64,000 bases of DNA from the NCBI GenBank assembly GCA_030068075.1, contig CM057827.1, positions 67,160,500 through 67,224,499 on the forward strand, given 5' to 3'. The position numbers were made by a program, and so were the translations under genes. The stretch's first letter is position 1; every line of letters starts with the position of its first letter. Shown in pieces: positions 1-11,104 of this stretch. This DNA comes from Paguma larvata (lineage: Eukaryota > Chordata > Mammalia > Carnivora > Viverridae). The notes beneath the pieces were generated by a model, which saw nothing but the letters and a program-made list of their open reading frames with translations, had not been told where the DNA came from and searched no databases.

Positions 1-2607
1 GGTTTTCTACTTCACTGTCACTTGCAACCAAGTGGACACTTACAAACTCATAACCCTCATCTTTTTGCCTGTGGACTCCAGTCTGGTTTGAGCAACTCTT
101 TAACATAATTGCAATTTGTTAGGAAACATTAAATAGTTTCCATATAAGCGTAAGGGAAAAATAAAGTCTGTTTCAGTGTTTGTGAATTGCAGACACTAAA
201 GTATATTGCTGGATGCCTGGAACTAAGAATAGTATTGTCCTAATTTCTAAAATTGGCAGTCTTGAAAGATATTTTTACAACAAAAATGATAATGAAGGCT
301 TTTGACATGCATATGTGGTTCACATTGATTGTACATGGGTATAATCAGCTGAGAACATGGACAAGGTAAATTAAGGTTTTCTAAAGTTTTTGAGCACATG
401 AATCTCTGCCAGAATGATTTGCATATGTAAATTGTGATGTTCTCTCCCAGCCACTGAACACTCACATTAAAATAACTATAATAATTATAAAAATACTTAT
501 AAATCAAAGCAATATCTCCATCACACTTTTTAAATTGTGGTACTACAGACGTGTAAGAAAAAAAAGAGATCTTTTGTAGCTCAGTATACAAATTGTAGTG
601 TGCACATGAATACTTTGGCTGAGATTAAGTTTCCATTGCTAATGACTATAATTACCATAAAATTCATTACATTTGGGCTAATTATTTTAAAGTAAAAATA
701 AAGACACATTGTTCTTTCAAATCCTAAAGGCTGGAGTTAGAATAACTATTTCTAGATTTAGGCTCAGTTATGCTACATATTATTAGGTTGTCTGTCCTTG
801 AAATTTAGATTCAATTGCATCCACTGTTTCAATGTGATTTTACAAATCAAACTCAAGGAAGGAAGCAAATGGAAATGCATCTTTCAGCAGGATCGTCTGA
901 CAGTGTATGATAAACAGCATCATTTACAGGACACTACATCATACCATTTACATTTAGAAGGAAGAAAAATGCTGATTAAGCTTCCATTTGGCCCAAGCTT
1001 TCCAATACATAGCGTGTTAAGCAATTCAATCTTTTCAGTTTTAAAGCCACACACATCTCTAATCATAACACGCCAGAAGCAATAAAACTACCAGAATGAG
1101 TGGGGGGGTGTTTACTTCTGACACATTATAATATCTTTGAGCCAGCAGTATTCCAAAAACATGTGTTATTATTATCTCTGGATTGACAGCTCAGCACCCA
1201 AGGGGCTCTTCCTCTCCCCAAGGTTTGTTTTTAAAGCTCACAAAGGGCTCCCTTAAAATAAGTGTAAAATTGCATTTCCCATTCAATGACTCACCACTTG
1301 CTTCAAAGGGAATAAAAAAGTCATCTGACTCTTTTTGCAATTAAATAATAATCTCCACGTTTGGAGCAGAATTAAACAAAACAAGAAAATCACTAAACAT
1401 TGTTGACTTTTTGTTATTCTATTTGGTGGAAGCTGTGTATGCATTAAAACTGCTTATCTTTATTTTTGGTGATAGTGATACTTCTAGAGGATACCAAAAT
1501 TTATAATACAACGATAAAAATACAAAGAAACCTCACTACTTTAGAACTTCACATAATCAAATAAATGTCTTAGTTGACTCTGACCTTTTTACTAATTATG
1601 AAAAAAAAATTTCTCCATGAAAAGCATCGATAGTAAAAGAAATTATAGATAGATTATTAGATCTAAATAGTCTGCCATTTGAATAACTGTTTTTAAGCAC
1701 TCTTTCATATTTCAGATTAATTATCTTACCAGTATGTCTACTTATAAATCATTCTTATCTGTTCCTAAAAGCAATTTCCAGTATGTAGTCCTGACATCCA
1801 AATTTTGTTACTGAACATAGTTAAAATAACTAAAATATATACATTTGAAACAGTTTGTCATTTAAACTGGCCTTTTCTACAAGTCCAATGTACTGAGATC
1901 TTTTTTTCTTTTCATTTTAGAAACTCTTGCGTGGAAGCTAATATTCTTTCTTTTATTATACCCAATTTACTTTAATTATCCTTGCAAAAGAAAAAAAAAA
2001 CTAAAGGGGGAAAAAAGGAGAATACTTGTGTCTTAAATTATCCCTTATTAAAATTCAGAAAGACGACAATGTGGATGATGAGTTCTCATATAATAAAGAT
2101 TATAAAATAGAGAATTAAAAAATTACACCTGAGTATGAGTAAAGTGTTTTATATCAGTAAAATGCCAAATTATCTGAAAAAAATATTTTAGTTATAGTAC
2201 ATTAGACTTCATGGCTGAGCTGTGGTAGAGGTGGTGAGTGCGTACATGTGTGTGTATACGCAGGGAGAAAGACAGACAGACAGACTAATCTAACCTAGAT
2301 TCCCTTTAAAGTCATTACGAAGATAATATCCAAACCCTAAGTCTTTGTCCTGATCTGAACAAAGTCTAAGCTTAGACCACTTCTGGACATTCTGAGTTTT
2401 TTTTAACTACACGTATTACTGAATGTGCATTTATTATACACTGCCTTGTGGGCTATGCACATGTGCATGTGTGTGTGTGAGTAATCTGCCTATTTAATAT
2501 CTTTCCACCTATAAATTCATCTTTCGAAGATAAGCTTAAATGCCGCTTCCTTTTTAAACTCTACTGAGATCACTCCCAAACAAAGTCAGATGTGTTAATT
2601 TAATTTT
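1..2607. other. Single-copy AT-rich noncoding DNA, no gene seen
   Basis: No SINE or L1 sequence is recognisable here, and no open reading frame has exon-like character. Small low-complexity patches are present: a short GACA run near 2269-2285 and TG-rich stretches near 2245-2260 and 2465-2480. The part around 720-1080 has mixed composition with homeodomain- and POU-like words and reads more like preserved noncoding sequence than decayed repeat. That last point is an impression only. Confidence 0.6.
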
Positions 2608-2813
2608 ATTTTTTAAAGTTAAAAAAATGTTTATTTTTGAGATGGAGTGAGCACGTGAACAGGAGAGGGGCCTAGAGAGAGGGGGACAAAGAATCCAAAG
2701 CGGGTTTTGAGCTAGCAGCCACAAGCCAGATGTGGGGCTCGAACCCACAAACTGTGGGATCATGACCTGAATCGAAGTCGGGCATTCAACCGACTGAGCC
2801 ACCCAGGTGCCCC
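2608..2813 (-). mobile_element. SINEC (felid/carnivore tRNA-derived SINE), antisense
   Basis: On the minus strand the element starts with a GGGGCACCTGGGTGGCTCAG-type tRNA head. Box A and box B (GGTTCGAGCCCC-like) promoter words follow, then the body, a CT-rich tract, and an A-rich tail near 2608-2630. It is close to full length with scattered mutations. Flanking TAATTTAATTTT-like and TAAATTAATTTC-like words may be a worn target duplication. It is an RNA polymerase III-type element mobilised in trans by L1. Confidence 0.9.
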
Positions 2814-3122
2814 TAAATAAATTAATTTCATGAGCTAATTATATAAATTAATTTCTATACTTGTCTTTTAGCACATTTTTTAAAAGTATATTTGAATAAG
2901 TGTTTGTGTATCGCTGTATTGGTTTCTTGCTCTTGACTCTATGCTCCATGAAGTGGTGACCCTTCTGGCCAATCCATGCCCGTCTCACCAGGACCTAGCA
3001 CAATGCATGGTCATAAATTGGGAGTGGATTCATGATGAATGAATTTAAGAAAGCGTGAATACATTAATGAATAATATTGAAGATCTTTCAGAATCATAGA
3101 CTAAGTTTCTTCTTTTTGTTTT

Positions 3123-3319
3123 CCTTTTTTTTTTTTTAATTATTTTAATGTTTATTTATTTTTGAGAGAGAGAGACAGAGTGTGAGCAGGGGAGGGGCAG
3201 AGAGAGAGGGAAACAGAATCCGAAGCAGGCTCCAGGCTCTGAGCTGTCAGCACAGAGCCTGATGTAGGGCTCGAACCCACAAACTGTGAGATCATGACCT
3301 GAGCTGAAGTTGGCTCAGC
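3123..3319 (-). mobile_element. SINEC, antisense, head-truncated
   Basis: The minus-strand SINE has the full tail, GA-rich body (CT-rich in sense) and box B. It stops at about 3312, within the head, so the first 25 or so bases of the tRNA part are missing. A near-identical TCTTTTTGTTTT / TCTTTTTATTTT pair at about 3111-3122 and 3320-3331 is the probable target-site duplication, which suggests 5' truncation at integration rather than later loss. Confidence 0.88.
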
Positions 3320-3399
3320 TCTTTTTATTTTTTTTTAATCTGAGTGCATATTCCTTGGAATTACTACTAGAAAAGAGTTCCAAAATCTGTGCTAGGGAA

Positions 3400-3660
3400 T
3401 GAATAAGGTATCTCCCCTAATAGACCTATGGTTTAGTGAAGAGATAGAGGTTAATCAAGTAACTACATAAATGAATATAAGACGGCATTGTAATAACTGT
3501 GTGATAAGAAAAGAAGGGTATATGATACTATGGTAGATGGAGCAATGAAAATGTATACAGAACTGATTTCTCTAAATCAGGAGTAAATCATGCCAGGCTT
3601 TCCTGAAGAATTTAAAATAGAGCTGAAATCAGGAACAGGCTTTGGGTAAGGATGATTTGA
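3400..3660. repeat. Possible ancient mammalian repeat remnant, class uncertain
   Basis: The order of phrases (segment ending AATAGACCTATGGTTTAGTG, then a GAAATC...GGAACAGGCTTTGGG-type end) resembles an old mammal-wide repeat whose other possible remnants lie at 30390-30860 and 40150-40260. Divergence is too high for me to name the family. It is not coding. Confidence 0.3.
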
Positions 3661-3728
3661 CATTACATCTTTCTAATAATAAAACTAGGATCTAAGAATG
3701 TTTATAAATTTGCCATATATGCAACTAA

Positions 3729-4315
3729 TGTGCGTTACTGGGTTGCTTTGTTGTTATCCCAGATGCACCAAAGATTTGGAGACCTGAGACCAGAATGGGG
3801 AGATAGAGTTTATTAAGTAGATCGGTATAGTACACTTTCAAGAGGGAACGCAGCCCACTGCCAAAGCAAGAGTGGCAACGGCCCCAAGAAGCTCTAGCTG
3901 TGTCCTTTTAAGCCTGCTTTGCGTACAGGTAAATTTGGCTTTGCTTGACATTTTTTTTTTTGACAGTTGGTGATTATATAACATTTTGGCATCTGCGCAT
4001 GCACGTACCCATGATGCATTCTGTTATAAATGTATTTATTTATGTATTGTATATTTATGAACACCTAAAGACCTTTCATTGTGACCGTAAAGGTAGTGAA
4101 GGACAAGTTTCACTCTTTGTGCACATGCTCAGCTCTTAGAAGTCCCCTTGTGGCTTTTGAGCCAGCTCTGAGGCTAGGCCTTTCCACCTCCATTAGCCCT
4201 CTGAAGGTGTGGCTGTTAACCCTTGGGGATGGCACTGAAGGTGTGGCCAGCACCTGCTTTAACCCTTCTTGCTCATGCCTAAATAACTGCCTAGCAATTT
4301 GTACGAAGGTCAACA
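3729..4315 (-). mobile_element. Probable solo LTR of an endogenous retrovirus, antisense
   Basis: Read on the minus strand, this 587-bp unit begins TGTTGACC and ends CGCACA, so it has TG...CA termini. It has a TATA-like CTTAAAAGG (complement of about 3904-3912), then an AATAAA signal (complement of 3809-3814), then about 80 bases of U5-like sequence. The flanks CTAA (3725-3728) and CTAG (4316-4319) could be a 4-bp target duplication with one mismatch. No internal retroviral gene is attached, as expected of a solo LTR left by recombination. The family is not recognised. The antisense ORF at 4110-4316 lies within it and is probably fortuitous. Confidence 0.5.
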
Positions 4316-4319
4316 CTAG

Positions 4320-5074
4320 ATTTCAGGGGGAATTAAAAGTAACATTTATTGAGGCACTATCAATTGTTAGAAACTACTTTAAAAGATCACTTGTTTTTAC
4401 CTCATTCTCTCTCTCTCTCAGGAGTTTCAATTCACTTTATTTTACTTGTTGGATTCCCCACATGGACCTCATAAATGATCTATTATTCTACATTCACTAC
4501 TAATTATGACCACCATTGTCTAAAAAACAAATTCATACTAATTTACGAATGATCTCTTTTATACTGTCCTCTGGGCATCTAGCTGTCTCACTGAAGTATA
4601 CTGTGGCCAATTCTGTAGTTGGAGCTGCTCCATGCCACCCATCCCTACGCCATTCAGTATGCTAGTTTAGTGGGTGCCCACCTGTCTTCAGGAGCCATGA
4701 CAGCAATCTTTATCTCTGAGTGACTGCCACTGTTTCTATTTCTTGTGTCATGAGACTGGGAGTAAATCAATAATATCCAAAGAGTGAGATTCTTTTTCAG
4801 CGTAGATGAAAAAGGAAACTCTCGTTTAGGCCTATAGGCTTATTTACATGATTCAACCAGATTGATCCATGGCTCTGCATTGGCAATTGGTCAACTTCTA
4901 TCCTCCTAAAAATCAAATACCTATGGGTATTTGATTCCCCACATGACTACTACTACTGTGTATATTCTTCCAGGGGACTTGTTGAGAAGTAGTAGCTATG
5001 ATATTTATGGCAAGATTTAGTCACCCTTGATTTCTAGGCTCTAATATCACCTAATCAGGGAATTAGCATCTGAT
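4320..5074. other. Single-copy noncoding DNA
   Basis: AT-rich sequence with no recognisable gene. A CT dinucleotide patch occurs near 4405-4420. Nothing else was identified. Confidence 0.5.
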
Positions 5075-5252
5075 GACCCATGAGCCAAAAATCTATGTGC
5101 TGCCTGTTTTTAGAATAAGGTTTATTGGAATATAGCCATGCCAACTCATCTGTGTATAATTTCTGGCTGCTATATGGAAGAGTGGAAGTTGTCAAATATT
5201 ATATGGTCTGCAAAGCTGAAAATATTTACTGCTTGATCCCTTACAGAAACAG
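5075..5252. mobile_element. Decayed hAT-type nonautonomous DNA transposon remnant
   Basis: The phrase order GAGCCAAAAATC...GCCTGTTTTTAGAATAAGGTTTATTGGAATATAGCCATGCC...GTCTGCAAAGC...AAAATATTTACT...CCCTTACAGAAA follows the widespread mammalian hAT-class MITE that starts with a GGCAAACTACGGCCCGCGGGCC-like end. Both ends are eroded, so no terminal inverted repeat or 8-bp duplication is visible. The assignment rests on recalled family sequence. Confidence 0.5.
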
Positions 5253-6529
5253 GACCTTGAACTAAGCCAATCTTTATTTCTTATGATTAGTATGGATTAC
5301 TTAATGCTTCTTACTCCCCAAAATGTGATTGAATCATCTCATAGAGGTACTTAAGATTTACCATAATCTAACGTTTTGGCAAGAAGAAATTATATGTTTA
5401 AGTTAACTAGTCTTGGCAATAACTGATACATATACAAAGAAGTAAAGGGCTAAGATATACTTTATTTTCCCCTTGTAATGAGTGAAAAATTAAAGATCCA
5501 AGGTATACAAAGGCACCCCTGGGTCCCTTATGTGTCCAATTTTTGTACATAAGTCATTTTGTGATTGATTTTTTCCCTTGAATCTCTCCTTACGATATAT
5601 TTCAACTAGATTTTCTCTGTACTCTTAAAGTTGATTCGGGGCCTCACTCTACCCTACGGAGGTTTTGCCTGAGGGCCTTGATAAATGGCATTTTCTGGAG
5701 CTGATGATAAGGAAAATGTTCTGTGGCATGTATGGAAGAAGATCAAGGCTGATCCTTGGCTAGTTGGCTCTGCTGACTGCACTCATCTAGACAAAGTGCT
5801 GACAGAAGATTATGAAATGACATGTCAAAACAAAACAAAACAAAAAAAACATCAGAGATATATTTTTAAAATACTCTATGAATCAAAGACTTTTCATGCT
5901 GACTTTTTCAAATTAGATTAATGGAACTATCATGCAGCACGATATGTTTATGAAATATTCCAGGATATTTCTATAGAGATAACTGCGTCAACTTTCTGTG
6001 AAAACCAACTGAATTAAAATTTAACTAAGTCCCTATTTTTATTTGGTGTGAATAAGAGAATTAAAAGAATTATAATTGGATGTCTCTCCTAAGTATATGA
6101 CAATACTAAAAGACTTTCCTATCATTATTATTATTTGCCAGTAGAAATTCCTCCAGCAAATCATTAACTTCCAAGGGTCTCATTTAGTTCTTCTCTCAAC
6201 ATTGATTGAATGATATATAACATTGAAATTACTTACAGTTGATCTAAATAGATTATATTTCTATCCTGTGGTATGTCAAGTATTCTCAGAACATTCATGC
6301 AAGGAATAGAAGACTGTACACAACTGTGTCATTTTTACACGTGGAGAAACCAGGAAGGCTCAAATATGGGCAAAAAATGTACGTTTAGCTCAGCTGATTA
6401 TTAAGAATACAAGTCTACAATTAAAATGCAACACGGAATATCAGCACTCCAAGTACTCTTCTGGGAGAATGTCAAATTTATGAGAACGTGATGCTATTTC
6501 TTTTGATTTAGTTTGTACTTCTAACTAAT
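5253..6529. other. Single-copy AT-rich noncoding DNA
   Basis: No recognisable gene or element. A short open frame at 5685-5921 ends in an AAAACAAAACAAAACAAAAAA stretch and has no family resemblance I can see. Confidence 0.5.
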
Positions 6530-6730
6530 AGTTGCATGTAGTTTAAAGGCTCAAATAATATTATAGGATTTATGGCAAAAATTAGCAGTATCTTAATCCC
6601 CACTTCAATTTACCATTCCCCAGAGGCAACCACTTTCATCTCTTGTAATTTATTCTTTTGATATGTATCTCCATATATCTAAATAAATTATTTTATTACT
6701 ATTTTTAAATTGTTGGCTTCTAAGTATTCT
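6530..6730 (-). mobile_element. Ancient L1 3' UTR fragment, antisense
   Basis: The run AGCAGTATCTTAATCCCCACTTC...CCCCAGAGGCAACCACTTTCATCTCTTGTAATTTATTC...ATATCTCTAAATAA-like resembles the reversed 3' UTR of old mammalian L1 (L1ME/L1MC type). It is strongly diverged and lacks a poly(A) boundary. Only the class is assigned. Confidence 0.45.
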
Positions 6731-7147
6731 CTGTTGACATCCCTCCATGGAAGATGAGGATCTAGATGTCCCCTTTGTAAACTACCACCTCCCTCTCACC
6801 ACCCCTCAGCCACATTCACACACACTTAGTAAAACCCTCATCCTCCCAATATAGTTATACTGTGATTGTGATTTAGGCTACATCAATATCCCCTATATAC
6901 AATGCATGAATATTTAAATGCTGTTGACAGTTGAGTGCTGCCTCACAACAGATAAAGGAGGTCCAGGTTTAAATATTAAACTTTCAACAGCCTTTTTAAT
7001 TTTGATTTCACATTTTCCCCCACTTCAAAAGGCACTTGATGTCCCTTTAAAGTGTTCCATAGTATAACAGATTTTTTAATCATCTTTTCTCACTGTCAGG
7101 TAGAAATTATATTTCTTAGGTTTCTAAAGACCTTTTTCATGTGCATT

Positions 7148-7606
7148 AGTCAGAGTTCTCCAGAGAAAGAAAGAGAGAGAGGAAAAAGAGAGAGACCGAT
7201 TATAAGGAATTGGCGCATACATTTACAGAGGCCAAAAGTCCCATGAGGTGCCATCTGCAAGCTGGAAACCCAGAAAAGCCAGTGGTGTAGTTACAGTCTG
7301 AGTTCAAAGGCTTGACAACTAGGAGTGTAGATAGTGTAAGTCTCAGTCCAAGCAGAAGGCCAGTGTCCCAGCTCAAGCAAACATAGAATTCTCCTTTCCT
7401 TCACATTTTTGTTCGGGTCCTCAGCAGAATGAATGATGCTCACCCACAATGGAAAGTGCGGTCTGCTTTACTGGGTTCCCCAATTCAAACGCTAACTTAT
7501 TCTAAACAAACCTTCACAGACACACTCAGAAATAATGATTGATCAGATATCTGGGCATCCCATGGCCCAGTCAAGCTGACACATTAAATGAGCCACCATA
7601 CCATGT
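7148..7606 (-). repeat. Ancient mammalian interspersed repeat, copy 1
   Basis: It runs from GTCAGAGTTCTCCAGAGAAA through ATAAGGAATTGGC, GCAAGCTGGAAACCCAG, AGTCTCAGTCCAAGC and CCCACCCACAATGG-like words to GGCCCAGTCAAGCTGACACATTAAAT. The reverse complement matches, phrase by phrase, the element at 28931-29417, so the two are opposite-strand copies of one family. I do not recall the family name with certainty. The AATAAA and short trailing segment in copy 2 are LTR-like. A GA-rich stretch occupies 7163-7195. Confidence 0.55.
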
Positions 7607-8803
7607 ATACATATCGTTCCCACTTTTATTAACAATGCATTATTACATTCTTTCATCTTTGCCTTTTTTGGCTTAAGTCTTTTTTTATTTTATAAATTCC
7701 TTTATTATAAGTTTATTGGTATTTCAAGGGGGGAATGGAAGATCATGTGTGACCAATCCACCACGTTTAGCTGTATACCCCTATTATTTATATCTTCATT
7801 AGTTGAAATTCTATTTTATTAGAAGGAGAACATACAGACTACTCACTCCTTGAGGTACTCTTCTATTTACACTTACATTAAATGAAATAACCAGCCCATC
7901 TCCAGAGGAAAAGCTCAGATGAATGTAGTGTCTGTCCTATAATGGTTGTTAAATATTCTGAATCACTGAATATTTTTAACTCCTAGGAAATTATCAGCTG
8001 GGTAGTGTAAGAAAACTTGTGAGGCCACAGAGGGGAAGGAAGGGCAATATCTTAGGACACTCCTGATACCAAAGGAAGGTGAAAATCCTTAGTGTCCATT
8101 AATATGTATCAAACATTGTGTCATGCAAAAATCCTTACATAGGTCCTTATGAATATCATACCACACAGGTAAATATGAATTTCCCTGCCTTTTCACATGC
8201 AGTACCTTTTAAGAACTTCATCACTTTGCTCATATAACTCTTAATAGTGTTTACAACTCAGATATAATGCCACCTTTTTTCCAAATATATCTCCATCAGC
8301 TTTTACTTGGTGACTCTCTTCTGTACTCCTGCCTGTGACACCTAGAAAATATCTGTAGGATAGCCCCTGAGTAGGTATGTAGACTTGCCCCAAACATTTG
8401 TTATCCAGGATAAGAATACAAAGCGAGTTACCCCTCAGATTCCACGTTCTTTAGCTTTCTACCCTATCTCTTTCCTACCTCTTTCCCTCCCAGGGGGTTT
8501 ATGCAGATGTTGCTTCCAAAATTGAGTCACATACTCTTTCCACATAAAAGCATCCCTTACCTACCCTTCAGGCAGAGAGGGAATGCATAGTAGTAGGACA
8601 ATCTTGTAGAAAACAATCATCTAGATGAAGCTCACACAGGTACTCAGCCATTTGGAAAGCTAATTTTATGCCAGAATATCCAGAGTGGGTGATATGACAT
8701 CTGGGTCCTGAAGATAACTTGCCCCGTTGGGAGGAGTTAACAAAAGAAGACCAGAGTGGATATACCTAAAGTATCAGAGCCACTGGTATCGTCTATATCC
8801 CTT
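7607..8803. other. Single-copy noncoding DNA upstream of the full-length L1
   Basis: No SINE, L1 or coding similarity was recognised. It ends in the AT-rich integration site of the L1 (TTAAAATTGG, a TT/AAAA-type endonuclease target). Confidence 0.5.
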
Positions 8804-8819
8804 AAAATTGGCCAATTGT
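8804..8819 (+). repeat. Left target-site duplication of the full-length L1
   Basis: AAAATTGGCCAATTGT occurs here and again, identically, at 15195-15210, directly after the L1 poly(A). A perfect 16-bp duplication starting with AAAA at a TT/AAAA site is the signature of target-primed reverse transcription and fixes both ends of the insertion. Confidence 0.95.
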
Positions 8820-10149
8820 GAGGTTGATTCGGCAACATGGCGGAGGAGTATGGGGCTCCAGTATTTTGCTTGCCCTTTAAACGGGGATGACAGAAATCAT
8901 AGTCTCTCTCAACTCCAAGAATCGAGGGGGAAAGGTGCTGCAGGTAACAAGGAACGAAGGTGAAAACAGACAGGGCGCAGCTAAAACGTGAGTTTAATCT
9001 GGGTCAGATAAAACGAACTCCTCAGAAAGTTGAGCTAAGGGGAGGGTGAGTGTCTTCGGAGATAGCTGGGAAAGTGCTGATCGAACAACATCTGAAGGAG
9101 AGTGAGACCTCTACCATCCAGCCCCTAAATGCAGGGCTTTCGAAGAGAAGTTCAGTGGCAAACAGCAGCACTACCCGGGTGCTGCCAGGACCGCGCCAAC
9201 CCTGTCCCAAGCCGCTGGGACGCACGCGCGCCGCCAGGACTGGCAGCGGGGACCCAGGCAGCCCCAGGAGGCGCCGCCTGCAGAGCACCTCTAACCCCGG
9301 CACAATTACAGTGAAATCGGGGGTAGCAGACGGCCACGTCACTGTCCAGTGAACCGCACTAGGCTGGCGTTGGCGGTGGAGAGAGAACAGAAATAAAGGG
9401 GCAAATAAAGACTCCAGGACTGGTGGTGAGGGATTGGAGAGACGCCATTGTTGTCTCACAAGCCAGGAAGTCACCCCAAAAGCCATCCCTGCAGCAGTGG
9501 AGGCGGGACTGCCTACACCAAACCACGCCTCTCCCAACATATCAGCAGGAGCGACTGATGCCAAGTGAAGATTGCTGCCTGGAGTACATCCAGTCATTTT
9601 TTCTTTTTAAAAATTATCCCTCCCTTTCTCATTCCTACTGATCCCATCCCTGAGCTGCTTATCCAGGGTACTGACTGGCTTAAACATTTTTTTTTTTTAA
9701 CCCACTCTTTCAAGACATGTTCTACACCTTCTTCTGTACTTCCCTATCCCTCTTTCTGGAATAACCAGGCTGCATAAGTTCACCTAGACGACATCAATCT
9801 TTATTCCTTTTCCCTTGCACTCGTCCTTATTCTGATTTCTCTCAGTCTGGATTAAACCCTTTAGTCGCTCTACCTGGGCAAAGACCATTTCCTTCTTCTC
9901 CCTGCACCTGTCATTATTCTGTCTATATATGCTCTGCCACCAGCACACTACATACCCTGTCCTTAACGTGTAGCTGTTACTTCAGGACATTGCCCTCAGA
10001 GAGTCATTTGTTATTCTTTTCTCTGTTGTGGACTGCTTGTCTGGACCATTTGTCAGTACGTTTGAGTATTTCTGTTTTCTGTTTGTCTGTCAGTCTGTTT
10101 TCCTTTCCAGGGCAACTTCAAGAAACAATCCAAAACACATCTAGCCAAA
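8820..10149 (+). promoter_or_regulatory. L1 5' UTR / internal promoter
   Basis: The first bases after the target duplication include GGCAACATGGCGGAGG (8831-8846). This fits the YY1 consensus AANATGGCGG and sits about 15 bases from the element start, like the start-fixing YY1 site of human L1. The core at about 9160-9370 is GC- and CpG-rich (for example GGGACGCACGCGCGCCGCC), unlike the AT-rich surroundings. The region from about 9590 to 10149 is pyrimidine-rich and leads into ORF1. Promoter activity is inferred from family knowledge. A long antisense open frame (9022-9597) also crosses it. Confidence 0.8.
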
Positions 10150-11036
10150 ATGATGAAACGGAAGAATTCTCCTCAAAATAATCTACAAGAAGCAGTGATA
10201 GCTCAAGAATTAATGAAAACAGATATAAGCAACATAACAGAACATGAATATAGAATGATAATCATAAAACTAATCGCTGGGCTTGAAAAAAGCTTAGATG
10301 AATGCAATGAGTCCCGCGCGGCAGAGTTCAAGTACCTTAAAAATGGTCAGGAAGAATTAAAAAAGACATTGGAAGAAATACAAGGGAAAATGGAAGCAGC
10401 CACAGCACGGATTGAAGAGGTAGAGGAAAGAGTTAGTGCATTAGAAGGTAAAATCATTGAAAAAGAGGAAGCAGATAAAAAGAGAGAGAAGCTGATCCAG
10501 GAACAGGAAAGGAGAATTCGAGAGCTGAGCAATGCACTCAAAAGAAACAATATCCGTATCATAGGAGTTCCAGAGGAAGAAGAGAGAAAGGAGTCGAAGG
10601 GGTTCTTGAACAAATCATTGCTGAGAACTTCCCCAACATGAGGAAGGAAACGGGCATGGAAATCCAAGAGGCACAGAGAACTCCCCTCAGACGTAACTTG
10701 AATAGACCTTCTGCACGGCACACCATAGTAAAGCTGGAAAAATACAAAGATAGGGAGAGAATCCTGAAAGCAGCTAGGGACAAAAGAACCTTAACATACA
10801 AAGCCAGACATATAAGGGTAGTAGCAGACTTATCTACAAAAACTTGGCAAGCCAGAAAGAAATGGCAGGATATCTTCAATGTGATGAGCAAGAAGGACAT
10901 GCAACCAAGGATTCTGTATCTGGCTAGCCTGTCATTCAAAATAGGAGAGATCAAGGTTTTTCCCAACAAACAAAAACTGAAAGAATTTATCACAAATAAG
11001 CCGGCACTGCAAGAGATCCTGAGGGGCATTCTATGA
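10150..11036 (+). pseudogene. L1 ORF1 (RNA-binding chaperone), frameshifted
   Basis: ORF1p forms trimers that coat L1 RNA and act as a nucleic-acid chaperone in the L1 ribonucleoprotein. The frame opens at MMKRKNSPQ (10150), with a second in-frame Met adjacent. A lysine/glutamate-rich coiled coil spans roughly residues 45-130. The RNA-recognition part begins at NNIRIIGVPEEEE, the canonical L1 ORF1 motif. The frame then ends early at 10641. Homology continues in the -1 frame through EKYKDRERIL, a KARHIRVVADLS stretch and the C-terminal domain (KIGEIKVFPNKQKLKEF) to the stop at 11034-11036. The slip lies at about 10595-10610, in the G/A-rich stretch after EEERKESKG, and fits a 1-base deletion. 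The total span of 887 bases is normal for mammalian ORF1. Confidence 0.9.
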
Positions 11037-11104
11037 AGGAAAGGTTGCAAAGAACACGGACTGCCAGAGACAGCCTTACAAACATGAAACTTAAAGATAA
11101 TACA

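Noticed and set aside
2554..2802. Antisense frame encoding MAQSVECPTS..., seen again at 52944, 59164 and others
   Set aside because: This is the translated SINE head and body in sense orientation. It recurs only because the SINE recurs.
10347..11050. Antisense open frames of 124-163 codons opposite L1 ORF1
   Set aside because: They mirror the purine-rich coding strand of ORF1, which yields few antisense stops. No start context, domain or independent evidence.
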